A stretch of DNA of 64,000 bases from Larus michahellis (lineage: Eukaryota > Chordata > Aves > Charadriiformes > Laridae). The stretch is from contig NC_133896.1 in the NCBI RefSeq assembly GCF_964199755.1, positions 103,136,301-103,200,300 on the forward strand. Reading direction: 5' to 3'. Made by a program: the position numbers and the translations under genes. The notes below the pieces were generated by a model that made no database searches, had not been told where the DNA came from, and saw nothing but the letters and a program-made list of their open reading frames with translations. Shown in pieces: positions 12,083-26,468 of this stretch; position 1 is the first letter of the stretch, and every line of letters begins with the position of its first letter.

Positions 12083-14823
12083 GTAAGAACTTGTCTTTAT
12101 TTCTCGGTTCTTTACTTACTGTATTTAATGTTGAAAGAGGCACTGAGTAGGCAAGAAAACAAACATGTTTGCTTAGAAGTAAGACTTGCTGAAAACATGC
12201 AGTTTTGTTTCATTACTATTGGTCATGTGAGATATCTGCAGTTTTTAAAAATAAAGGATTACTGAAAATAGGGCGTATATATATAACAGGGTATATATGT
12301 AAGCATAAGTGTATTTCCTGGTAATCAGAGCTCTTCCTGAGTGTGATATTATTTCATAAAGCATGGGCTGGACCTGTTGGTTCAAATCAGTAGTTCATTT
12401 CAAGTTGGCTGAACCTGAACGTAGGGGAGGGCAAAAAGCTTGTGCCACAAAGGAGAATTGCATATTTATAGAGTCAGTTTTGCCTTTGTCTGTACAAATC
12501 TTGTCTCAGTAATTTCAGTAATGGTCATAGTATGACAACAGGCAGTGTTTTATCTTGGTTTTTTACCAAAAATTAGATTAACAATTTGACTTTTTTTATA
12601 CCCATTGTACAATTAATTTGCCCATGAGTAAGATCATTAGAAGAGGGTTTTGCTTTGAGTAGCGCACACCACCAGCGATTTTTAATAGTGTTAATAGCGT
12701 GACCAGGATAGGTTCCATGTGACTTTATTTTATGGCATTATCAATTTGTAGCCTGTTTGCTGAAAATTGCCAGAACTGAAACAGTCCTGGTAGGATCTGG
12801 TCTCCTGGCTCACTGTTTAATGTTGCCTGTTTTGATATCACTAACAGTTTATCTTGCCATAATGATACTAAATTCCAAATTATACTTGTATAGGTGGTCA
12901 CTACTGGTCTAATTTGGTCAGCAACTGAGCTTAATATTAAGCAGTGAGATAAACACACATCTTCAGCAGCCAGCTCATGTTCCCTTTGGCAGAATCATTG
13001 GTCACTTTAGAAGCAATTACAGTATTATTATTTTGAAGCCAAAGTCAATGTAACTTATTTTCTTAAAAACCCTTTCTAAAAAGAGCAAGTGTTGTGCTTT
13101 TGCAGTCACAAAAGTTGTTGATGGAAGCAAGGAAATGCCAGGTGAAATATAAATCATGGAGTTCTCTGTCTCCTTCCTGTTTACAGACGTTTTTCTAGCA
13201 AAAGATAATTAAATCCAAATGGTGTTTGCCACGGTGTATTCATATCTCTGCTCTGGCTTGCACTTTGCCCACGTTTGCACAGTCAGTATTAGACACTAGG
13301 TGGTGCTCAGGTGCTTTGAGACTATCATTTGCTGTCGCAAGTTGCACAAATGTAAATATGTATGCTTATTGGGGGTTACTTAACAGAGAGCACGGATGTA
13401 ATGTATGTCTGCATACTGTATATTAAAGGTACTGTTGTCTCACGATTAAAGGAAAGATCGTAGTGAACTTCTACTCTAAAACCAGTAAAGAATCATCTAA
13501 TTCCATGGAATGGGCAAGCAGTTTTGTTTCGAGTGACTCCTGGCACAGATCTAGGCTGTAAGCTGTAAGCCTACCTTCGCTCCATCCCTTTCCCTGGGCC
13601 CCATCATTACCACTTGTTTGAAAGTAAACAGTGAAAATTTAAAATAGAGGCCGCTGTTTGCTAAAGCAGGATTGCTCGTATACATTTACACATGCTAGCT
13701 GATTTGTATGTGTAAATCTGACTTTGCAGTTCTATGTAGATGTCTGCCTTCTCATATGGAAATTTTGCCCTGAATAGGAATATTTAAGTGTTCTTGAGCT
13801 CTTGCTGAAGGAGAAATGTGCAGCATTCACACTTAGCTGGCTAAATTCTGGTGTGTCCATTGACAGGGGTAGTAATTATGCCTTCACTCAAGTCCTCTCT
13901 TCTCTTGGTTCTTGACAAGATATTTCTTTTCCACAAGAGCTGTGGGGTGGTTTTTGTTGTTTTTTCTTCCCCATCCTGTTAGCTAATGTGCTTGCCTACC
14001 ATCTTCTCATATAATTTTGTATGCATATTTTGGCACTAACTTAAATCATTCTAATATATTTAGTCATGTATCATTAATAGTGCTGAAAACTCTGGGGTTT
14101 GCATGTTCCAGTGCAGAAAAGCTTGTGCAGATTTCTGACTTGCACTCTGTCCAAGAAATGACTTGAAATTTCTCCCCATGGTAGAATTTCTAACTCCTTT
14201 TAACTTAATTCCTGACACACCTCATCTTTCTCTGGTTACAGTGATGTATGGTGGGATGTTTAACCACTATAAACCTGAGGGTTCGATTCTGTGTTTGGTT
14301 TCCCTGATCCTGTTGCTCTGGGTGGGTCTGGAGGCTGAAAAGAGTTTGGAAATGCAGTGTGCTGCCCCAGCAGCTTCTTTCCTGCCTGTGTGAAGGCAGA
14401 GGTGGGCAGGGGAGCATCTCAGGCCAAGTATAGCCTTGTGTGACGCTGAAGTCTGCTGTGAAGTTAAGCTTTTGGTTCAACATGTCCTTGGGCAAAACCA
14501 AACCAGGATGGACGAAGTTGTATTGCAGGGTTAAATCCCGAAGCACAGTCTGCTTGGTGAAAACAGAGTTCACAAATGTTATTTTGTATGTATGGTAGTT
14601 TGGATTAATGATCGACCGATATTTCTATTTCATAGCTAATTGACTGCATGCTATATTAAGCACTTTTCTCATCAAGTTAGTTGCCTTTTGGGTGGTAGTC
14701 AGGACCTGATCACAAATGTGAGGTAATAACATAATTTGCAAACAGCATGATGCATTTAAAATAGAGTGTGTATAGAGAAGAGTCTCTTAAAATGTCTAAT
14801 TTTCTTTATTTCACTTTCCTTAG
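12083..14823 (+). other. PLCXD2: PLCXD2 intron between exons 11841-12082 and 14824-14986
   Basis: A 2741-bp phase-2 intron with donor gtaaga and acceptor tttcactttccttag. It contains a small TA-rich patch near 12275-12300 and chance open frames. No exon or known repeat is visible. Confidence 0.88.
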
Positions 14824-14986
14824 GAACCTGCCCATGATTTTAAATTGGGTGAAAGCACAGAAACCAGGTGTTATGGGTGTTAACATAATTACATCAGACT
14901 TTGTGGAGCTGGTTGACTTTGCTGCTACAGTTATTGCATTAAACGACCTTCTTCTAGAAGAGGATGAATCTGCAACTAAATCCTGA
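14824..14986 (+). CDS. PLCXD2: PLCXD2 terminal coding exon
   Basis: This exon completes Arg235 and encodes residues 236-288, ending at TGA 14984-14986. It begins NLPMILNWVKAQKPG and contains GVNIITSDFVELVDF (about residues 253-267), the last strand and helix of the X-domain barrel, with Asp260 in the conserved NII/VT-SDF position. The tail, LNDLLLEEDESATKS, is short and acidic, as in PLCXD2. The acceptor is ttcctttag-like (ctttccttag|GAA). With the missing first exon the protein would be slightly over 300 residues, normal for the family. There is no frameshift or internal stop. Confidence 0.94.
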
Positions 14987-17900
14987 TTGCTGTGTCCCAC
15001 TTGTGCTCCTCAGTGGACATCTTTGAACTGTGCTAAATGTTTTATTTATTAAGTGAAACCTATTGTAATCTCTGTTTATTGAAAAGAAGTTTTCTAGAGG
15101 AAATGTGGTTAAACATCACATACAGGCGGGTCCTTTCTAGTGATGTGTGGATCTGAGAGGAACACAGAGTGCTGTCTGAGTGCTGCTGCGTGTCTGTGGC
15201 TACGTGTTTGACTAAGTTATGCACACATCTGCTGCAGTCTGGGGCGATGTCTGCCTGCCAACAGGAGGCTGGCCTCCGGAGCAGATGTACCCGATTATGG
15301 TGTGCGTTTCCCTGGTGACTGGACTCACCGTCCCCTTGTGTGCCCATCCTGCTTATTTCTCAGCACCAGGACTCAAACTGAAGATCGCTGCTGATCCCTT
15401 AGCAGCAGTGTGACCAGGCCGGCCGAGATGGTATTGTTCTTGGGCCACCTCAGGCGTAGCTGGGCTCAGCTGGAGGCTGCTGCTGTATTCATTACGCTGT
15501 TTTAGACACTACCTCTGACTTACTTGAAGAAACAACATTGCCGTTGTTCAGGGGGAAGTTGTTGCACTGTGTTGAATATCGAACTGTCCTCTGGGCCTGA
15601 GAGGCAAAGGCTTGGCTCTGCCTCTTGGGGCTCCAGACTCTTCTTCTGGACCTCTTCGTTTTACTTTAATACTTTAATACATTCATTGCAACTGTGTTTA
15701 ACTGTGTCTCTTTTGGCTTTAATTTGGAGAATGTTTGTCTTCAAATTATGAGGATCGTAACTCACAAGTCTGAATTCCTGTTGTGAGACATTTGAGAAAC
15801 CACAGTGTAACTTCTCTCTTTTGCTTGCTGGTCATTTGTTTTTTCCATCCATCGAGTTTTCTTTGGGGAAAGTCTCTCAGTATCCAAAGAACTGGAGCTT
15901 ACAGGGACTACTCAAAACCCAAATATTGACTCTGATTTGCAATGTGACAGTGAATTCCAAAATCAGACCCAAAAGTTGTGATTGTTGTCAGAGAGCCACA
16001 GGTATGGGGGAGCAATTTGCCCAGCCTGTACCTGCTTGTGACAAAGTAAGCAATAGTCACCCAAGCACAGTCAGGCATCAGTGCTGCTTCTTTCTGTAGT
16101 CATACTTGGTTTTGTGTTGATTCACAACAAAAAGTGACCGTGTGTGCTTGAGCCAATGCAGTCACATGTTGGTACTCATCAGCACTTAATTGACTACCTG
16201 ATAGCAGTCCTACAGTCTGATTTATCTTTGGTTAAAAGTAAAAACGACAGTGAAACACAAAAGTGACTGATTAGCAGATACTTCGCTGCTCAATAATCTT
16301 TCTAAAGCAACTGTTGGTGCACTAATTGTTTGGTGATTATGAATTTGTATTAATCTTTAAGCTATTTATAATAGAATGGATCATCTTTATGGCTATTTTA
16401 TTCAAAAGAAAAGTGATTTGTTATTTTGTTACTGTGTGTTGTGTCTGCCATCGTGGTCTGACAGCCCAGAAAAATCTAAAACCTCTTTGCTTGTCACATA
16501 CTCTGAACTCGGGACAAGTTTATTTAAAGGTTTGCAAATCTTCCCTGTGAACCTTGGCCAAGTTCTGAGCAGACTGTAATCTGATTTATCTATTCGTTGC
16601 ATGGTTTTCATTAGAGTTCCTCAAACTTTTTTTTTAACCGAATCCTTTTTCTAAGGGAGTTGGGGGTTGGGGGGTATCTGTCTCTCAAGCTGTCTTTCTC
16701 CTTTCCTCTTGTGTTTCAGTGGGATGGGGGGCAAGTCATGAAAATCAGATTTTTGGGATCTAAAGCTCAAACTTGTAGTTTAAAACTCCCTTTGAAAACC
16801 CCAGCAGAAGGTTTTTATTGTTTTTGGTATTTTTTTCTGGTTGATGAAAACTGATGGAACCTGTTTTGAACAACAGTATTTTGTTTGCAAAGTTATTTAA
16901 AATACTTGGGTTTTTCTTGGCTGAATTTTGTGCTAACCTACTTTTCTCATGGCCCCAACTGAAACTCCATGATAGTGTTAAATGTATGTGTTTGGTTTCA
17001 GTGGTCTTTTAGCTGCAAATTGTCTTAGAGCTCAGAACTCGGAAGAACTTGGTTTGAATGCTGATGAGGCTGAAATAACAACATTTTGCAAGGTTTTCTC
17101 CAGAACTGGAGGACAAGGTGAGAAGGCGAAGTGAGTACAATGTTTGCATTAGACCCCTAATATATTGTACTGTATATATCTACCTCAAAAGAGATTTGTC
17201 AGGCTTAACCAATATTTATATTGTGTGTGCACAGTAATGACTGTTGTTTGTCCTTCTGTTGTATTTATTTGAATAGAGATGTGATGGTTGTAACTCAGGG
17301 CTTTGGTTAGGTATTTTTAACTACAAACTCAGAAGTTTCTGTAACACATTTGCTGTTAGGTCTTGCCTCTTGAAATAGGACAAAGGCATGCTAGGTGTTA
17401 AAAGTGTTAGCAGAGGGAAAAGAAATAGAAAATAGCTTTAAGATTAATGAAGGGGAGGGAGGCGGGGAATACAATTCTGTAAGCTTGGCCTGTCTGAAGA
17501 CTCGTGTTTCGTTTCAGAGCAGTGCTTGGTGTTATGCTTCTATGTGAGGAACCTGATGGTCTCAGTAGTGGGTTGGGCAATTGTCAGATACAGTTGCCCA
17601 CAACAACGTATCTCCTGCAGACAACTCTGGGCAATGTTAATGCTGGCGTTTAGAATTGGTTTTAGGGTAGTCCTAAACAATCCTAAGCAATATGAACCAC
17701 CTTTCTTCTGTTACACGTTATAGCCCATAACAAAGCTGCCTGTACAATAGGCTTATCTGTCTGACACAGCACCACAGTGCATCCAGATTTCCTCGCGTTT
17801 TCCAAAACAGAGCTCTTCTAGATTTGGACTTTGGGCTGCAGACCTTATTTTCCGGCATTATAAAAATAACAAGGTGAGCTGGGCAGGAAGGGAGGATCTA

Positions 17901-20470
17901 GGAAGTAGGGCAGTAGTTTGCATCCAGTGCCCATGTTGCAGGTGTGGCAGCGTTTAGCCAGGTTTCGGGCAGCAGAGTGGAGCAGGTCTGGCAGGTGAGT
18001 GACAGCGGCTGCAGCTTGAACTGAGAAACTCAGCTGAGAGTCTGGCCTCTGAGTGGGCTGCAGATGTGTAGAGTATGGAGCAGCTAGCAACCTGCATGGT
18101 CATGTGTGTATGAGCTTGAAGAAATTAGATTGTGAATGCAGGAGAAGACTGGGTGTTCATCACTATTGATGTAGACCTGCATCTGTTGAATAGTGATTGT
18201 CCTGCTTGTATCTTCCCAAAGTAGGGTTCAATTCTAAACAGTTTAGATGGAAAACTCCCCCAGGAGAGTTGTTCTGAGGACTTGGCTGTTCTGTAGGTGC
18301 TAGGAGAAGAAAAGCCATGAAACTGTAGCGGCTTGAGGCAAAACACTTACTTGAATTGCATATTCTTGAATAATTACTTGCATGGTTTGCTATTCCAGAT
18401 TCAGGTTACTTATACATTGTTTTCTGACTGTTGTTTCTTTTGCTAATGTGCAGTCACTGAATGCCAAGCACACTGGTGGTATGCTTGTTCTCCTGGCACT
18501 GACCGCTGCCATGTGTAATTGAAGGGCATACCTGAAGCCCAGGAGACCTCTGTATGTATCCCCAATGGGAAGCAGCAGGGAGAATGTTGTTAGGAAGCAT
18601 ACATGAGTAGGTTTTTAGCATCTTATCATGTGCTTATATATGAAAATAAAGAAGAGTTATTACTAGATTTTGCAGACTCTGAATCTTTCCACTCCTTATT
18701 TGGGAACTACCGTCTTAATATATTTAATAATGGTGGGGCTGGGAATCATAATGTTGATTGTTGTGAACAAAAGACAGATTCCTACTGTCCAATTTTATCT
18801 CAAGAACTGAAGGGATACCAACTTGCATGTGCTTTGCTGTGACGCAAAGGATCCCACTGGAGGCAGGGCTAGCAAGGCAAGTTTCAGGGGTGCTGTGGTC
18901 AGTGAGAGATGTCAGACTAGGAGTCTTCAGAGCGGAAATGCTGATGGCAAAAAGGGCCCTGTTCTGCTAAATAAATTCTCTGGAGAAGAAAGGAACAACT
19001 GGGGTCAATAGTATCTTTGCTTCTGACACATGCTCTTTTCTGCTGTGTTGGTACTAAGTTAATATGTTGGAATTTAGAAAGCACCTGTGCTGTAAGGCTG
19101 AGGAAGCACTTTTAAGCAGGGATTTTGGATCAAACCAGAAGTAGGGCATCTGCGAAGATGCGTATCTGTTGTTTTCATCTGGCTAAGACTTTGGAAATAC
19201 TTTTTTTGTGTACTTGTCTCAAGTGTCAGAGTTCACTGTTGTATCTATCATCTAACAGACCAGGGTTTAGGACTTCTATAAATAGAGGACATAGCCATTT
19301 TGAATTAAAACTGGATTTACCCCTGGAGGTCTGACAGCATGTGTGACTTGAGCTTTACTTGCATATATGGTATTTAATACAGGGTCCATATGCAGTTTTA
19401 GTAAGACTTTAATCTAGTCTCAAGCATATTGTTACCAAACACTAATAAGCCAAGTCTTTGGTCAGAGGACCACTGTCTGGGACAAAACTGCAGGCAAACT
19501 TTCAGTGGTTAGTTGAGCACTGAGAGATGATCTCATGCGAAGAACAAAACTAACCCAAAACTTCATTCAAAATTCAAACCAGGTCAAGATGTAGTCTTTT
19601 CAGCAGTGGAAAAGATTTTATTTTTTTTGCTTTTCTGGGTGTCTGACAAATTATTCTTCCAACTTTGTTTTTTGACTGACATGACGGGTAGAAGAGCCAG
19701 AACATATGCAAAGAGCAAATTTTATACTAAAACGTGTATGTTGGGCTTAGTCATACCTTCCAATGATAATCCTGTTAGCTGTTTGGTTTAGGTTGTTAAT
19801 TCAGTCTCTATTTTATATTAAAAAATCAGTCTCACTGGTTCAATATGGCTGTCTTGTTGTCTTGTAAGCATATTTATTTCTCTACCAGTCTTACCAAGTA
19901 AACAAGCTTTAGCTTTTATTTGTAGAGACTGGAATAGGAATGTCAGCTTTAGAACTGTTTGCTGAATCTAATTATATTTTATATTCCTGAATATTTATGT
20001 ATTTTGTGGTGTTCATTGAAACAGTACTTCTCTTACCCTTTGTTAAACCTGTGATAACTTCTTCTATATCTCACTTAAATTGAACTGCAATGTATTCTGA
20101 ATTCTAAAAAAGTATTGCTCAGTACATTCTGTATAAAAATAATTTTGATGCTTCTTTGGTTTTGCTCAATGTAAAATTTATTTGGGAGTTGGATTTTTTT
20201 TTTACTTGTACTATTTATACTTTCTTTGGAAGTGGGCAGAGGGAGCCAGGTGAAGAGTTACCTTTTCCCAATTTGTATTTTGTGCAGCTTCTTGTCTTTC
20301 TCTTGGCAGTTTGCTTTACCCACACCGTCCAATTCAGTTTTGTAAAACCAGGATGCCTCATCTGAACTGCAGATAAACTTGGGGTTAACATCTGTTTCTG
20401 TATGTTTTACTCTGCATCTACATCAGTGGGGTTTTTAATCCTGAAAATAAAAGTACAACTTGAGTTAATC
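14987..20470 (+). other. PLCXD2: Probable long 3' UTR of PLCXD2
   Basis: After the stop codon about 5.5 kb of AT- and T-rich sequence follows without a recognisable repeat or coding exon. It contains several AATAAA hexamers (18645-18650, 18970-18975, 20446-20451), a Pumilio-type TGTATATA at 17171-17178 and several ATTTA-type AU motifs. I infer a long UTR from this composition and from the well-formed polyadenylation site at the end. Shorter forms ending near 18.7 or 19.0 kb are possible, and the 3' end is not proven by sequence alone. Confidence 0.45.
20446..20451 (+). terminator. PLCXD2: Candidate distal polyadenylation signal of PLCXD2
   Basis: AATAAA is followed about 30 bases later by tgtgtgttcttctgt, a GU/U-rich downstream element. 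This is the best-formed polyadenylation site on the + strand after the PLCXD2 stop codon. Confidence 0.45.
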
Positions 20471-23400
20471 ATCTTTACTGTGTGTTCTTCTGTACTGCTG
20501 ACTCTTTTGATAAACAAAGATTATATTGTGAGTCAATTAACATAAGTTGAGCTCAGTTTCTTTTCTGATGCGGAATGGTGTCATTGAGGGTTGTTTTTTG
20601 GTTGTTTTTTTTGAGGTGCCACATCTTGCTGCACTTGTGTCCCCTGGGTAGTCAGATCTGGGCAGCATGCTTTTTTTTAAGATGTGGTGAGGACCCCTCT
20701 GTGGAAGTAATAGTGCAAAGTGATTAGAAAACTCAGTATGCTTACGCTTGCATGTGTGCACCATTGCATCTCTGCCTGAACACACTTGGGCTGAAGCATG
20801 ATAATACATGGATCCAGCTGTGTCTCAAAAGCCAAGTACAATTTTTGTGCCTCTTTTACTGCTGTAATACAGGTGATGAAATTCCATGGTAACACTTGAT
20901 CAGGAAACAGAATACTGATAATGATTCCCAGAGCTTGGGCTAATGTTGGATGATTGTAACCCAGTGAGATCAGTGAGACCCTTCCTTTGGGTTATTTTCA
21001 GCTTGCCTGTCTTGAGAATGTGGGAGTACTGGGGGCGGGGAGAAGCGGGGAATGGATGACCTGAATTCCCTTGTGTTTTCAGACACTGCTAACTGATGGG
21101 AGCTGTGCCTGCAGATTTTATTTTTGTTTTTAAAATCCTAAGGGTAGAGCTGGGAGTTCAGATTCTAATCACTGCTGTCCCTACCTGTCGTCTCAGACCT
21201 TGAGGTAAGTGTTTACAAGCCAGACTAAATTAACAGTGACTCACGTACATAGCTAGCCGATGGTTTCAGTAACCTGTCTGAAATGTGCTGTAGGCAGGGA
21301 GCATGCCACTAGTTTTTACAGAATATATACCTATGCAGTACAAGTCTAATGTGAATAGCATAAGTTGCCAGCATGTGAAAACGTTGATGGCTAAATAGCT
21401 TGCAGTAGTAGTGTTACTTTTCCCCCCCCTCCAGATACTGTTTCCCCAGGCCAGGAATCATATACCTTAGAGGGGACTTCAGTTGCAAGAGTGAGCGTGA
21501 TTTTATCATATTGCTTCCTTAGGGGATTTAATAGATTTCTTTTCCTCAGTCTGCGTGCCTTTCAGCAATGCTGCACAAGGGCACGTGTGCATATACATGC
21601 ACATCTATGCACAAAGTAGGTACCTTTTATGAAGTACATAATGCGACTGCAAAAAAGACGCATGTTCTGTGACAAATTTATGCATGCCCTTTATACCGGG
21701 TTTTGCTGTTGCCACAAACCTGTGATTAGCTGTTCAAACAGAACCATTCCTGAATTGCACGTGGCTTAGTATTTGCCTTGTAGGAGATACTGCTGAACTT
21801 GCGTGTGGGTTTTTAGCAGTGGAGGGTAAACTCTTCCATGCTGTCTGAAGGAAAGCCAGCTTGAAACCCAGTGTATGCTGCCAGCTGCTCTCGTTCCACG
21901 TGTAGCTGGAAGGTGAGCAAAATGCTGGCAGGCTCTGGAGCTGAGTAATGGTAAGGTCACCGATTCTTCTCATCAGTGAGGTGACACACCAGCCATTTGC
22001 ATTAGACTAGAAAAGCGTTCGACCGAAAAGCTTGTCTCCAATTTAAATGTGGTAAGCAGTGTTAGTTTGTCAAGTTCTTAGGTAAGCAAATGCTGGAAAA
22101 TGAAACCAAGTGATTTTTTTGAACTACTGCTGGTTAGTGAGTCCAGCTGCTCTTCTCAGGGATCCAGAGTTTGCTTGTTTCTGCTCAGCTGGTAGCAGCG
22201 CCACTGCCTGAAGTCAAGATAAAGTGGAGCCTTCTGTAGAAGATGGTGAGAGTGATCAGGATCATTAACAGGTAACTTGCTGTATGGATAAGCTGTTAAA
22301 ATAATCGTGCTTAAAATCAACTTTCTCTCAATTTAGAGATTTGCTTTAAATTCAAAGCAAAGGTTGTTTAGAAAATGATTGGTTGTGTTTATGTCCTATC
22401 CTGTGTATCTCTTATCTTCAATAGAAATAAACATACCTTGGGGGGAGGACTGCAGGATGATGCAAGGTCTGCTTGAGGGAGAAGCTGCTGTCAAGACCCT
22501 GAGCTGTGTAGGTTTATATCTGCAGGTTCAAGAAAAATTCAGCCTCAGTGAGTAGGTACCGTTCCTTTCAGCAACCAGTGAGAACATGTGCCTGTGGCAC
22601 AACTGTTTACATGGCCGAATTTGTGAATTAAAAAGTTTTCAGCGTAATTACCTATGGGCTGAAATTGCATACAGTTGTGAATTAGGTAGTACTTCAGAGA
22701 GTATGCTTCTCTTTGCCTGCTTTGTGATTACTTTTCTGTTTGTTTTCAGTAGGTTTTTAAAAAAAGCAGCCTTGTTTGTTGCAAGATATCATTGCTTAGC
22801 TGGCTTCTAATTTAGAAGTAGAATTGGTACAGGGGTGATTTTGTGCTGCTACATCTTCAGTGAGCAGTTACTTGGTGGAAGAAGGGAAGCACCCGGTGGT
22901 ACCTTAGGCACTAGACCCTCAAGGTAGCCAGCGTGCAGCTGCATACAGTGGAAACTGTATGACACCGTGTCGGTGCAGACTGGAGGCAGACACCTTAGCT
23001 GCAGGATGAACCTTTGAAAGAGTTTTCTGGTGACTCTCGGGAGATGCTGGACAGCAAATGAGCTGGTCTTCATACTAAGACTTGCGGGTTTCGCTGAAAT
23101 GGCCTAAACATTCAGGGAGATGGTATCTCCCGCTTGGGTTTCAAAGGGTGACTTCTGTGTTTGATCAGAGTTGTAGACGCCTCAGGTGTTTCATCTTGGT
23201 TATAACCACGAGGAAGTCTTGATACTGTTTGTGGCAGATACTGCTGGGGTTGCTCAGCAGAGGGGCAGGCAAACAGCAGGCTGAGCCACGTCCCCCCAGC
23301 CCCTCACTTTGTTCCACAAACAGCACCTTGGCACTTCAGATGTTTTTGTAACTCTAAGACCAGTTCCTCTTGGGTTGGAAATTTGGGAATGCAAAGTACA

Positions 23401-26400
23401 GAAGAAGCTGAGAGTGGAGTTGTTCTCTATCGTGTTGCTTCTTGCAAATGCGCTTTAAGAAAAGGGAAATAAAAGACTGCCTGAGGGGATGTTCCTCCCT
23501 GCATCAAAGTCATCATCTGCAGACTGGGTGGAGAAAAACATACACTGTTTGTTTGGTGAGATCTGTGTAAATGAGAACTAAGGATGGTAAAAATATTTTT
23601 CTTGAACTTTCCGCTACTGAGCGTTCACTTTGCTCATAGCAACTGAGCAAAGGGTTGGGTTTTGGCATTCCTGGTTTTTCTTCCAGCTTGAAATCGCAAA
23701 ACCTAAAATCACAAGTGCAAGAAAGAAACAAAAAGAATCCTCAGAAAGAGAGGCTGGAGCAGTGGAAAAGGGAGGAGGGAAGGTATGCAGTAGAGATGGT
23801 GCTGCAACTTGCCCTTTGGAACAGAAAATAAAGCTCTTCTAGTTTGGGGCTTTTTTTGAGACAGAACAAATTATTACACGAAGTTCACTGTTTGAATCGC
23901 ATCCAGTACAAAGTTCATCTGATATGTTAAATGCAGTTCCACGTTTACAAAAGTGCTGAATTTGACTTGATTGCATCCTTTGAAAGACTATGCTGGCAGC
24001 AAATAAAATAACAACATGCCAGGCATTTCTCCTGAGAAAAATAACAATCGCTAGTATTTCTGCCTAAATATCTCAAATGCCAACAGTTGGGATTTTTTTT
24101 TTCTCTAACTTTGCATTTCTTAGCGGAATCATGATTTGAACTCTGAAGCACTAGAAACGGCCAACTCATCCTGTGTGATAGTGGCTATTGCTGGAAAATG
24201 CGCTTTGGTCATTGCCAAAAAAAAAAATAAAGTGTGTATTGCAAAGATAATCCCCGTCTGGCCCTCCATAAATCTGTCTTGAAAACTGCCCTTAGTAACA
24301 GGATTGTCTGAGGATGAATGACACAAGCTGTCTCACCAGGTCGCCTCCTTTGTTGCATGCTGCAAACATGTTTATAGAGTGATGAACTGGTGTTTCTCAA
24401 AACTGTGTTTCCCCCTGTATGCTAGGTATGTTGCCGGTGCAGCCATACGCAATGCTGACAAGGCTTGAAACCAGACGTGTCCTTCCAGGCTTTAAGATTC
24501 AAAACAAATCCAAAACTCTGTGTAGGTTTCCTGTAATATGTCCACAAAGGAAGTGCAAGGCTGCTACAAGGGTAGCTTACACTAGCAAGAGTCAATGTAA
24601 TTTGGAGGATCCCAGTAACTCCTACCAGGTAATCGTTTGCTTTCATAGTACTATATCTGGGAAGAGATTTGGCAGTGCCATCCTCGTGCTGCCTGGATTT
24701 TGTGCACAAGGGGGATTGCATTCCCAGATGGTTATTTGACTGCCATCTCCTGGAGAGAATTACTAAAAACTGGGCTACTAAAAAATTGCTTGTTTACGGC
24801 AATAAACTAGATAATTACAATCTTTTCCTCTTGCATTTATTGCCAAGAACAAGAACTTTTGAGTAGCTTAATTTCCCTTCCGCATTTAGTTCCTTCCTCC
24901 TGTCTTGGGGCTAGGTTTGTTCCCTTTCCGAGGCTGAAGGATAATGCAGGCAGTGTTAATAACATTCGCCAGGGAACTGGCTTCTCAAGATCGTGATTAT
25001 AGCGAAATTCTGTTTACCCAAAGTGACAAGAAAGAACTGGCCAATGAATTTGTTCTGTGCTCTGTTACTACTCTTGGAGCAGAAGAGGCTATAGAAGCTG
25101 TTGCAGCAATACTTTTAGCAGAGAATGAGGGAAACGAGCTGAATATCCAGCCTCTGGAGGACACTGGAGCTCCCACTAAGTGTGCGTGCTCTTGTAGATG
25201 GCTGACAAGCAGTAGACTTGAAATCCTTGTTTTCCTGCCCTGCTGGCTGTGAGTGATTGATTAGGGGGCTTTAGGAAAGATGAGAAGGAAAATCCTTTTT
25301 CCTGTCCTTATGCCCGCTGAAATGTGATGTTTAATAGACAGGTGTGTACTGCTGTCCCCCTGCCTCTCAAAGGGCATGGGCTGGTAGACCCAGAGGCTCA
25401 CTGGTGTGGTGTGCCAGGTGCCTACCATGTGCTTTGTCACTGTTGAGATGTGCAGTTGCCCTGTCCCGTTCCTGAGATCTTGCTTTGCTTGGGCCTGTAT
25501 GGCTTTAATGGTCTTCATGCACCCTCTGTGCCTCTGGAACCAATAGGTGGGATTTTCTTTGTGGGATTTTCTCAACCCTTGCCAAAAGTACAAAGGTTTG
25601 AAAGTGGCAAACTGGAAAAGTGCATTGTTATGTACGTTTACAAGACAACTGTGACTACCTTCTAATATGCTGAAAATTACAGCGGTGATCATGATACCTG
25701 CCCGGATGAGAGGTGTGCTACTACGTTCATTAAAGCTTGAGGGATGCTCCTGCTGCTGTACTGAGGGCTGCAAATATGTGGACCGACATGGGCTCTAGGC
25801 TAAGCAGACCGAAACCAAACTCCCACGTGTGGACTCAAGAATGCCTTGTGTGAAGTGCAGGGGTGCATGTCCCACCTGGCTCTTCCTGCAGGTGCAAGTG
25901 TGACACACCTCCATGGGGAATGCAGACCCCCAGGGCCAAAGTCAGGCTCAAGAACATACTCCAAGATACCATCTCTAACATTTCAAGGCACCACACCTTA
26001 TTCTTCTCTTCTGGAAGACTCCTGTGTGTGGTGGGACAGGAGCAGGTAGTGTCTCCTGTGAGGAATCTCAAGCCCATGCTCAGACTTCTCTTGTCTGTCT
26101 TGCTGGATTCCCATCGGTCAGGACACGTCTGCTCTGCCCAGTGAGTCTCATCATTCATGCTGGTGCTGTTGTGTTCCTAACTCAGAGGTAGCTGGCACAT
26201 GTAGTCGTGTTCCCCAAGAGAGTTCAATTGGATTAGGTATGGCTTTCTGGCTCCAGGTTGAGACAGTGTTCAGACTGACTATTTTTTTTTTCCAGAGCAG
26301 ATTGCTCTAGGACTAGTGTTGAAAGCTGCCTTTTAGTTTGAAAAGCACTTAACAGACCTACTAAATTATTAGCATTGGCGAGGTGCCGCTGAATGGGACA

Positions 26401-26441
26401 GAGTCCAGCTCCAGCAAGGTGGTGGAGCTGTTCTCTTACTC

Positions 26442-26468
26442 TGTGGTCGTTCTTGAGTAACGACCACA
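26442..26468. repeat. Perfect 10-bp inverted repeat with 7-base loop
   Basis: TGTGGTCGTT and AACGACCACA flank the loop cttgagt. It can fold as a hairpin in either strand. No promoter or T run marks it as a known element. Confidence 0.85.

Noticed and set aside
25261..25773. 170-codon minus-strand open frame.
   Set aside because: No recognisable domain or splice context; a frame of this length is about what chance gives in 64 kb on six frames.
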